From positions 1-6,909 of the forward strand of contig CAMNJD010000375.1 in assembly GCA_946540705.1 (NCBI GenBank): a stretch of 6,909 nucleotides of DNA. The letters are read 5' to 3'. Position numbers and translations under genes: made by a program. The DNA is from an uncultured Ruminococcus sp. (GTDB lineage Bacteria; Bacillota; Clostridia; Oscillospirales; Ruminococcaceae). The notes under the pieces are model-generated. The model was not told the DNA's origin. It searched no databases and saw nothing but the letters and a program-made list of their open reading frames with translations. Below are positions 1 through 5,210 of this stretch, piece by piece. How positions within the stretch are numbered: position 1 is the stretch's first letter; every line of letters begins with the position of its first letter.

Positions 1-76
1 CTCTGCCCTCGACCCGCAAGCCTTTGAAAAGGCTTGAGCGAAACTTTTAATATGGGCGAAATTAAAACTATTTGTT

Positions 77-105
77 TTAACCTTATTTTTTCGACCACCT
101 ATAAT
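77..105 (+). promoter_or_regulatory. Candidate sigma-A promoter
   Basis: A perfect -10 box TATAAT (100-105) is preceded, after a 17-base spacer, by TTAACC (77-82), which matches four of six bases of TTGACA. The surrounding bases are AT-rich. It points toward the surface-protein gene but lies about 350 bases upstream of its start codon, so a long structured leader would result. A closer promoter may exist; no convincing -35 lies near the TATATT at 418-423. Confidence 0.4.
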
Positions 106-147
106 ATTACATACCACTTTTTTCAAAAAGCGAGGAAAATGGGGACT

Positions 148-183
148 TGTGGGAAGAAACCCCGAAGGGGGTGTCTTCCCACA
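148..183 (+). other. Strong 36-base hairpin in the leader
   Basis: TGTGGGAAGA (148-157) pairs perfectly with TCTTCCCACA (174-183). After one A-G mismatch, ACCCC (159-163) pairs with GGGGT (168-172) around a GAAG loop. No T-run follows, so this is not a standard intrinsic terminator. It may be a leader RNA structure, an mRNA-stabilising element or a copy of a dispersed palindromic repeat. Confidence 0.55.
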
Positions 184-367
184 TTCACCGATCTTTTGCA
201 CAGCTTTTCCGTTTTCTGAAAAGAGATACGATGCTTTATCGACAAACTGAAAATTTTATCGCTTTTTTTGTGACCGCACCGCTCCGGATTCTGTCGTAAT
301 AGGTGAAGGGCGATGAAAGCCCGGAACAACAAACATCATACGATCGTATCAAACACACGCAAGCGGT

Positions 368-397
368 GCAGACCCGCTGAACGCGACAGCAGGCTGC
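368..397 (+). other. Imperfect hairpin upstream of the surface-protein gene
   Basis: GCAG (368-371), CC (373-374) and GCTG (376-379) pair in order with CAGC (387-390), GG (392-393) and CTGC (394-397), with an A bulge, a C-A mismatch and a 7-base loop. It ends 43 bases before the ribosome site of the gene at 454. It could shape the leader, but no regulator or ligand can be named. Confidence 0.35.
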
Positions 398-411
398 ATC
401 TCCAACACCAA

Positions 412-435
412 ACATTTTATATTACATTTTATATT
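412..435 (+). repeat. Perfect tandem duplication of a 12-mer
   Basis: ACATTTTATATT occurs twice in direct succession (412-423, 424-435) and ends five bases before the GGGAG ribosome site of the surface-protein gene. It keeps the ribosome-binding region AT-rich and unstructured. A tandem repeat at this place can change copy number by slippage, although two copies of 12 bases are modest. Confidence 0.7.
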
Positions 436-453
436 GAAAAGGGAGAAATAATT

Positions 454-1653
454 ATGAAAAAGATGACTGTTATGATGATGACCGCAGCTTCCGTCATTCT
501 GGCTGCTGCTCCGCTGAACGCCGCCGCCGCTGAGAACAGCGCAAAAATCACCATGTGGATCGACATGATGGGCGAAACGGCGCTGGATAAAACGCAGATC
601 ACCGTGACCGATGTGACCGGCGACGGAAAGCTCGACTGTGACGATGCACTGACGATCGCGCATGACCTTTACTATCCGGGCGGCGCAAAGGCCGGCATGG
701 CTGACGGCAGAATCTGGGGACGCGAGGGCGCGTTCGGCTGCTATATCTATGACGAAAGCGGCAACGACCTGACATACGGCGAGGAATCCCTTACCTACAC
801 CGGCCTGAAGGACGGTTATTCGCTGGAAGTCTCCGCGCAGTCCCTGCCCTTTACCGGCCCTGCAAAAGTCAAGGTGAATGCCGATCTGCCGGACGGCACT
901 GTGCTGGAGAACAAGGAGGTCGAATTCACCGACCTGAACAAGAACGGCAGACCCGATATCGAGGATGTCATGCGCGCCGCACTGAATAACCCCGCATGGA
1001 CGGTTGATGACCGTTACCGCTGCGACTTCTTCGACGAGAACGGCACGTATATGCTCGGCGAGATCTGGCTTGCAGACGGCTATACGGTCAATGTCACAAC
1101 ACAGTATGTCACCGACACCTGCATCTACATTGCAGATGCAAAGCTCGGCAATCCGACCGAGCCCGGCAGCAAGGTGCAGCTCATCGCAATGCGCCACAAG
1201 GCAGGCACACGCAATTTCGATGATGCGATTGTGCCGAATGCAGAGATTCTGCTGAACGATCAGCCCACCGGCATCTTCACCGATACCGACGGCGAGGCAG
1301 AGGTCACGCTGCCTGAGGGCGACAATATCATGATCACCGTCAAGACTGCGGACGGCACGGAGGTTCTTCCGTATCACGTTGCCAGAGCGAACAATGCCGC
1401 AGCACCGATCGCAGCCGCCGCGGATGTGACAACCACCGCAACAGAGACTACTTCGACGGCCACCGAAACGACTGCTTCGGCCACTTCGGCAACAGCCGCT
1501 GCACAGAACGGCAAGGCAGCTGTCACAACCAAAGCAGTCGGCGCAAAGACCGGTGACGGCATGCCCGTCGCGATCATCAGCGCGATCGGCGCACTCGGCA
1601 TGTGCGTGTCGTTTGTCAGCACCGGCAAGCACCGCAAATCCAATAAGCAGTGA
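454..1653 (+). CDS. Secreted surface protein with dockerin-type EF-hand repeats
   Basis: This gene encodes 399 residues. The ATG at 454 is chosen because GGGAG (441-445) lies 8 bases upstream and a signal peptide begins at once: basic start, hydrophobic core (about 4-21) and an Ala-rich cleavage region near 24-26. The open frame extends back to 313, but that part has no ribosome site. Residues 53-64 (D53, T55, D57, D61, D64) and 160-171 (D160, N162, N164, D168, D171) fit the 12-residue calcium loop of dockerins. Each loop is followed by a similar segment (roughly 94-129 and 188-217), so two repeats are visible. Residues 261-312 resemble a carboxypeptidase-regulatory or Cna-B-type beta domain. 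A Thr/Ala/Glu-rich stalk (about 313-362), KTGD (365-368), a hydrophobic span and a basic tail follow, like a sortase signal whose LP is replaced by GA. It probably acts outside the cell, anchored in wall or membrane. The repeats recall DUF4430-like segments seen in clostridial proteins, which is a tentative match. The ligand is unknown. Confidence 0.85.
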   Translation: MKKMTVMMMTAASVILAAAPLNAAAAENSAKITMWIDMMGETALDKTQITVTDVTGDGKLDCDDALTIAHDLYYPGGAKAGMADGRIWGREGAFGCYIYDESGNDLTYGEESLTYTGLKDGYSLEVSAQSLPFTGPAKVKVNADLPDGTVLENKEVEFTDLNKNGRPDIEDVMRAALNNPAWTVDDRYRCDFFDENGTYMLGEIWLADGYTVNVTTQYVTDTCIYIADAKLGNPTEPGSKVQLIAMRHKAGTRNFDDAIVPNAEILLNDQPTGIFTDTDGEAEVTLPEGDNIMITVKTADGTEVLPYHVARANNAAAPIAAAADVTTTATETTSTATETTASATSATAAAQNGKAAVTTKAVGAKTGDGMPVAIISAIGALGMCVSFVSTGKHRKSNKQ

Positions 1654-1736
1654 TCTTTTTCATATATTTTTCTTCCACGCAAAAGGGCAGCCCCATTAGA
1701 GGAGCGCCGATAAAGAAGTATTTATGATTTGAAGAT

Positions 1737-1778
1737 AAGGTTGCATAACCTATGCGGTTATGCAGCCTTTCTTTTTTT
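1737..1778 (+). terminator. Intrinsic terminator after the surface-protein gene
   Basis: Bases 1737-1750 (AAGGTTGCATAACC) pair with 1756-1769 (GGTTATGCAGCCTT) as a 14-bp stem with one G-T wobble and a 5-base loop. A T-rich tail (1768-1778) follows on the plus strand. It lies about 85 bases after the stop of the surface-protein gene. On the minus strand the stem overlaps the stop codon of the recombinase remnant (TAA, 1758-1760) and has a weaker T-rich tail, so it may act in both directions. Confidence 0.75.
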
Positions 1779-2228
1779 ATCGTACTTCATACTGTCAGCG
1801 ACAGCAGTTGTTACGGCAACATTGAAGCGGTAGTGAATTTCAATTTGCTGAGTGCGATGCCCGCTGCTCTTGTCAGGAGCGTGAATAACGATCTTCTCAA
1901 TCAGCTCATGCATGATCTCAGGTGTAAGTTCCGTGATATGCTCATACTTCTGTACTGCCTGAATGAATGTAGTTACATCGGAGGACTTCTGCTCTGCCGT
2001 TTCGATGTATGAGGTCAGCTCGGTAACAGTTGCTCTGAGCTTCTTCTGCTCGTCCTCATATCCCGCCGACATCATAGAAAAGCGTTCATCAGAAATCTTG
2101 CACGATACGTTATCTTCATAAAGTCGTGTGAAAAGCCTGTCCAGTTCAGCAATACGCTTTTCAGCCTGTTTCATGACTTTCTTTGCTTTGGAAAGCTCCG
2201 AGGTCTGTTTCTGTGCGGAATTGTCCAA
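1758..2228 (-). pseudogene. C-terminal remnant of a large serine recombinase
   Basis: The fragment encodes about 156 residues ending in the basic KYDKKRKAA tail. Residues 8-95 are charged and heptad-like, as in the coiled-coil region of large serine recombinases, with the recognisable stretches RLYEDN and KISDERF. Residues 99-135 (TPEIMHELIEKIVIHAP, then IEIHYRF) match the DUF4368 region at the end of such proteins. Family members have about 500-560 residues. The catalytic serine domain and the zinc-ribbon recombinase domain are missing. A TGA stop (2229-2231) directly precedes the only possible start, a TTG without a ribosome site, so the piece is not a working gene. In intact elements this enzyme excises and integrates the element. 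The opposite-facing relaxase fragment nearby suggests that both came from the same mobilizable transposon and that internal DNA was lost. Confidence 0.85.
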
Positions 2229-2449
2229 TCAAATGTGCAGTCGCAAAGCTCCAATTTCTCACAGGAGTGAGAAAAATCCGAGAGCCGCAGGCTCAAAATG
2301 AAAAATGCCCGGAACGGGCATAATCACAGTTCGCAAGCATGGTATAACCGCATTACAAAATTGAGATTTGAATGCTTTTATACACCGCTTGGCAAAGGGC
2401 TGGCTGCCCCTACAACCCCGCAAAGAAAAAGAATGGAGGAACGCTACCT
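2229..2449. other. Hairpin-rich intergenic region, candidate oriT
   Basis: There is no convincing gene in this stretch. Three perfect hairpins follow one another: TTTCTCAC/GTGAGAAA (2255-2262, 2267-2274), GAGCC/GGCTC (2282-2286, 2290-2294) and TGCCCG/CGGGCA (2306-2311, 2315-2320). An AT-rich segment (about 2340-2380) then leads to the ribosome site of the relaxase fragment. Transfer origins of mobilizable elements usually lie just upstream of the relaxase gene and contain such inverted repeats, so this is a good candidate by position. I cannot identify a nick site. Confidence 0.4.
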
Positions 2450-2962
2450 ATGGCGACAACAAAGATATTTTCGATACACGAAGATGTGGAAGGCTCTCTC
2501 GCCTACATCGCCAATCCCGAAAAGACCGACAACGGCAGGCTTGTTTATGCCTTCGGTTGCAGCGAAAAACCGAGCAGAGCCGCGAAGGATTTTGCCGAGA
2601 TAAGATCACGCAGAAGCACCGTCCTCGCACAGCACTTTATTGTCAGCTTCAAGCCCGGTGAGATCACCCCCGAAAGGGCGCTTGAAGTCGGCAAGGAGAT
2701 ATGCACGAAATTTCTGGACGATCAGTATCAGTTCCTGCTGACAGTCCACGTCGATACACAGCACACACACCTGCATTGTGTGTTCAATAATACGAACCTG
2801 CTGAACGGGCATACTTTCCAGACTTTGAACAATCAGGGAAAGGTCAGTGAGCGTATGTGGAAGAAGCTCCGTGATACGTCAGACGAGCAGAGTCGTGGAG
2901 AGCAGAAACGCAAGCGGAATGATCTGGAAAAATACAGCGCATTGCACCGAGGAAAAATGTGA
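2450..2962 (+). pseudogene. N-terminal catalytic fragment of a mobilization relaxase
   Basis: Relaxases nick the transfer origin through a tyrosine and lead one DNA strand into a recipient cell. The ATG at 2450 is chosen because GGAGG (2435-2439) lies 10 bases upstream and the typical MATTKIF start follows. The 170-residue product shows the Mob/relaxase family layout: Y19 in a YIANPEKT motif (19-26), and the metal-binding motif H100-x-D102-xx-H105-x-H107-x-H109 with N113. Members of this family usually have more than 400 residues. Similarity to the family ends near residue 146; the remaining 24 residues are a basic, unfamiliar tail, so the gene was probably cut by a deletion near base 2887. 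The catalytic motifs are intact, but the helicase or primase-like and DNA-guiding parts of a full protein are absent. It is transcribed away from the recombinase remnant. Confidence 0.85.
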
Positions 2963-3008
2963 TATTGCTGCGCCCTGCACAAGAATTATTACAATCATCA
3001 TGATACGC

Positions 3009-3037
3009 TGGACTCTTGGAGTTATATCGTATATAAT
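3009..3037 (+). promoter_or_regulatory. Promoter with a palindrome over the -10 box
   Basis: TGGACT (3009-3014, four of six matches to TTGACA) and a perfect TATAAT (3032-3037) are separated by 17 bases. A transcript would begin near 3044, 27 bases before the ATG at 3071. The -10 box overlaps the palindrome TTATAT-CGT-ATATAA (3022-3036), a position where a bound repressor would block transcription. No regulator is known for it. Confidence 0.6.
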
Positions 3038-3070
3038 GGATTTACGATAAAACTTTTGGAGGTATCAGCT

Positions 3071-3280
3071 ATGTTGAAAACACCTGAGTTGGCAATGCCG
3101 AGAACATGTAAGGTCACCACCATATGCAACAACAGGCGTGAGGTCTGGACGGACTACGAACAGGCAAAGGCTTATTTCCTTGAAATGATGATGTCTACGG
3201 ACGGTGAGGAGCGAGACCGAGCAGAGTGCGTATACATTCAGCTACTTCACGGGCTTGAGAAGTGTGCGGACGAAGATTAG
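3071..3280 (+). CDS. Small 69-residue protein of the mobile-element remnant, function unknown
   Basis: The ATG at 3071 has an excellent ribosome site, GGAGG at 3058-3062, 8 bases upstream; a TTG at 3056 overlaps that site and is rejected as start. The protein is acidic at its end and contains a CKVTTICNNRREVW stretch followed by a probable helix (about 30-60) rich in Glu, Ala and Met. It has no signal peptide or membrane segment. I recall similar small cytoplasmic proteins as cargo of clostridial integrative elements, but I cannot name a family or function. It has its own promoter (3009-3037) and ends just before the inverted repeat at 3297-3341, so it appears to be a complete one-gene unit that outlived its damaged neighbours. 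Confidence 0.65.
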   Translation: MLKTPELAMPRTCKVTTICNNRREVWTDYEQAKAYFLEMMMSTDGEERDRAECVYIQLLHGLEKCADED

Positions 3281-3296
3281 AAAACGCTGAGAAAGC

Positions 3297-3341
3297 AAAT
3301 GTGGTATTTCAGGTTATATAATTCCCTGAAATACCACATTT
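3297..3341. terminator. Perfect 17-bp inverted repeat, probable bidirectional terminator
   Basis: AAATGTGGTATTTCAGG (3297-3313) pairs without mismatch with its reverse complement at 3325-3341 around an 11-base AT-rich loop. It lies 16 bases after the stop of the small plus-strand gene and 43 bases beyond the stop of the minus-strand SseB fragment, so it sits between two converging units. The T-runs on either side are short (ATTT), so termination would rest mainly on the long stem. It also marks the right edge of the mobile-element remnant. Confidence 0.55.
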
Positions 3342-3384
3342 CTAATATACAAAATTATTACAAGGGCATTAGCTGAATAGTCCA

Positions 3385-3899
3385 TTATCCAATACTTGAA
3401 TCCATCTCAGCAATGATATCGAACAATTCCATCGGTATGACAAATGACTCCGAGAAGGCGTCAATTACGATTCCGCAGACATTTTTCTCGTTGTTTCGAG
3501 CTAAATTCATGGCTTCAAGGAAATGCTGCTGTATCTTTGAAAAATGCACTCCGTACTCTCCCATTTCCTCTTCGCTTGTGAACACGGGAAAGAAGAAGTT
3601 GCCACCATTCTGGAGAATGTCCGGAACCATACGAATATTGTCATTTGCAGTAAGTTCCTGCCCGATAATTGAATCAATATCACCTTTATCCGCAGCATCT
3701 AAAACTATATTAGACCAGTTATCATAATCTTCATCGCTCATGATCATATTGCAAGGTATCCATACCAAGCTGTCTCGAAGTATTCTTGCCAGCTTGATCA
3801 GGTTGAGCTGTGTGCGGTTTCTGTTGCATATTTCGATTGCTTTTTGAGAAAAGAGCCGTCCTTCAACAATTCTTCTGTTATCGGTGCATCTGAAACAAA
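3385..3899 (-). pseudogene. Second SseB-like domain, cut off from the ADP-ribosylglycohydrolase gene
   Basis: This stretch continues the gene at 3900-5117 beyond its TAG stop. Directly after the stop the same frame reads FVSDAPITEELLKDGSFL. At the A-run (T-run 3841-3845 on the plus strand) the sense moves to another frame, which then reads AIEICNRNRTQ and LARILRDSLVWIPCN and runs to the TAA at 3385. One extra A in that run would join the two parts. The restored tail has about 171 residues and resembles SseB N-terminal domains (LRDS-VWIPCN and VFTSEEEMGEYG motifs, then SFVIPMELFDII). It also resembles the SseB-like domain that precedes it, so it is a second copy. The only in-frame starts are a TTG (3766-3768) and later ATGs without ribosome sites, and starting there would remove the first helix. 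I therefore regard it as an untranslated remnant. A separate, translationally coupled gene is less likely. Confidence 0.7.
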
Positions 3900-5117
3900 C
3901 TATTCTATGTCTCCGTCAGCATCAATAATCGTTTGAATCAGCTCTCCTGTCAGCAGGAACGACTGTCCCCACGGATTGATGATGTAGCCGGTCGCTTCGG
4001 TTTGCAGGCAGAAGCGTAAGGTGCTGTCAATGAAATGTGAGATAACTGCGCTGTTTTCTCCCTTTTCATATTCTTCGTGTGATGTGAATACAACAAGCCA
4101 TTCTTTGCCGTCATTGGTCTGAATTGTACGAAATGTGAACTGGTTTTCATCATCTGCATTTACAATAACAGGAATGATAAAGTGACCGTCCTCGTGCATA
4201 CGCTGGCGGATCGCATCCAGAACAGCAACAAGTTTTTCCTTGCTGTCCTCTGCATAATAATCAGCAATCGCAGTCTCGATGAGTTCGTTCCCGTTAAGGA
4301 ACATATCGTGGTGCGGCTGCATAGCTGTTCTCTGTTCATTGAAACGGTCAAGCACTGCATTGATATCTTCCGGCAGGCGTTTTCTACACTCTGCCGCCAA
4401 ATCTTCTGTCACACCATAAAATGCCTCTGCGATACTGCCGGCGATACAAGTTAGGGTATCACAATCACCGCCGAGGGATACGGCTGTGCGGATAACGTCC
4501 TCAAAGTCCTGACCTTCCATGAATGCGGTGATTGCTTCCGGCACACTTTCCTGACAGGTCTCCACATGATGGTATCCCGGTCTAATCTCATCACAGGAAC
4601 GGGAGAGGTCATAACCGAACTCATTTATAATGTAGGCTTTGATATCTTCTTTGCTGCTGCCGGTTCTTGCGAGAAAGATTGCACTGGCGACTGCCTCTGC
4701 GCCCTTGATGCCTTCCGGATGATTGTGCGATACAGAAGCGGTAAGTGCCGCAATATGACGAGTTGTTTCGAGATCATCAAATAACCAGCCAACAGAAGAA
4801 ACTCTCATAGCAGAGCCGTTCCCGAAGCTGCCATACGGCTTTGGATTCTTTTCGTGCAGCCAGCGGATGAACATACCGCCGTATCCGGCGTTCGGATATT
4901 TCTTGCCCCACTTTTGCATGGATGCAACCAGTGCCGATATGATGTTCTTATCGGGCTGTCCGAGGGTATCGAGCAGTGCCTCGGCAACAGCGATTGTCAT
5001 AACGGAATCGTCCGTGAACTCAGAATGTTTGCTGAAAAGCGGAAAGTCCTTAGTTTTAGCACCTCTGTCAAACTCATAGGGTGCGCCGATCATATCACCT
5101 AATAATGCTCCGATCAT
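3900..5117 (-). CDS. ADP-ribosylglycohydrolase fused to an SseB-like domain (truncated)
   Basis: The product has 405 residues. The ATG at 5117 has a near-perfect ribosome site, AAAGGAGGT, 8 bases upstream, and MIGALLGDMIGAPYEF is the usual start of the family; an in-frame upstream extension adds an unrelated leader. Residues 1-265 form the DraG/ADP-ribosylglycohydrolase fold, which removes ADP-ribose from proteins or small molecules using two magnesium ions. The metal-binding motifs are visible: T35-D36-D37-S38 and G217-G218-D219-C220-D221-T222. GNGSAMR (101-106 core) and SHNHPEG (131-137) are further conserved sites. Residues 275-405 resemble an SseB-like domain, whose role is not established. 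The protein should be cytoplasmic. The gene stands 93 bases after the macro-domain gene. The TAG stop at 3900-3902 looks premature, because a second SseB-like domain follows. The catalytic part is complete, so the enzyme may still be active. Confidence 0.9.
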   Translation of the reverse strand: MIGALLGDMIGAPYEFDRGAKTKDFPLFSKHSEFTDDSVMTIAVAEALLDTLGQPDKNIISALVASMQKWGKKYPNAGYGGMFIRWLHEKNPKPYGSFGNGSAMRVSSVGWLFDDLETTRHIAALTASVSHNHPEGIKGAEAVASAIFLARTGSSKEDIKAYIINEFGYDLSRSCDEIRPGYHHVETCQESVPEAITAFMEGQDFEDVIRTAVSLGGDCDTLTCIAGSIAEAFYGVTEDLAAECRKRLPEDINAVLDRFNEQRTAMQPHHDMFLNGNELIETAIADYYAEDSKEKLVAVLDAIRQRMHEDGHFIIPVIVNADDENQFTFRTIQTNDGKEWLVVFTSHEEYEKGENSAVISHFIDSTLRFCLQTEATGYIINPWGQSFLLTGELIQTIIDADGDIE

Positions 5118-5156
5118 ATCGAAGACCTCCTTTCCTTTGATGATTCCAGTATACCA

Positions 5157-5205
5157 CATAAAAGAGAAGAAGTGGTCGTTTGTCAAACGACAAATGAACC
5201 ACTTC
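5157..5205 (-). terminator. Terminator or attenuator between macro and ADP-ribosylglycohydrolase genes
   Basis: On the minus strand GAAGTGGT (5205-5198) pairs with ACCACTTC (5176-5169), and CGTTTG (5189-5184) pairs with CAAACG (5182-5177) around one base; an 8-base bulge separates the two stems. A pyrimidine-rich tail with TTTT follows (to about 5157). The stem begins 6 bases after the stop of the macro gene. It probably ends or weakens readthrough from that gene into the next one, which has its own promoter here. Confidence 0.55.
5158..5186 (-). promoter_or_regulatory. Promoter of the ADP-ribosylglycohydrolase gene, within a hairpin
   Basis: Read leftward, a perfect TTGACA (5186-5181) is followed after 17 bases by TTTTAT (5163-5158), four of six matches to TATAAT. 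A second -10-like TATACT (5153-5148) is too far from this -35. The TTGACA lies in the loop-side arm of the hairpin at 5169-5205, so promoter and terminator share bases. Confidence 0.45.
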
Positions 5206-5210
5206 CTGAA

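Larger units (their letters stand above)
1..453. other. Intergenic region and probable long 5' leader, no gene supported
   Basis: No reading frame here looks like a real protein: the short open frames are low-complexity, lack ribosome sites and resemble no family I know. The stretch is structured instead. A 7-bp hairpin (CAAGCCT/AGGCTTG, 17-23 and 30-36) lies at the left edge and could end an upstream gene, with a short T-run at 44-47. A promoter-like pair sits at 77-105, a large hairpin at 148-183, a small CTTTTC/GAAAAG dyad at 204-223, GGGC/GCCC at 308-322, a 12-bp perfect palindrome ATACGATCGTAT at 338-349, an imperfect hairpin at 368-397 and a tandem 12-mer at 412-435. If transcription starts near 112, the surface-protein gene has a leader of about 340 bases. 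I could not match the leader to any riboswitch class I know. Confidence 0.6.

Noticed and set aside
34..332. Two overlapping short open frames in the leader
   Set aside because: They lack ribosome sites and run through hairpin sequence; composition is not protein-like.
313..453. Upstream extension of the surface-protein frame
   Set aside because: It has no ribosome site, is Arg/His/Asn-rich, and would bury the clear signal peptide that begins at 454.
349..1632. Long open frame on the minus strand opposite the surface protein
   Set aside because: It is Cys/Arg-rich, resembles no family, and mirrors the codon bias of the well-supported plus-strand gene.
2298..2661. Plus-strand frames overlapping the start of the relaxase, considered as a mobC-like gene
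   Set aside because: They overlap the relaxase in other frames, have no ribosome site and show no ribbon-helix-helix or other MobC feature.
1683..3369. AAGGGCA on both sides of the element remnant as attachment-site repeat
   Set aside because: A shared 7-mer over this distance is expected by chance and its flanks do not match.
5118..5186. Longer start for the ADP-ribosylglycohydrolase
   Set aside because: The extension runs through the promoter and ribosome site; the family start is the ATG at 5117.
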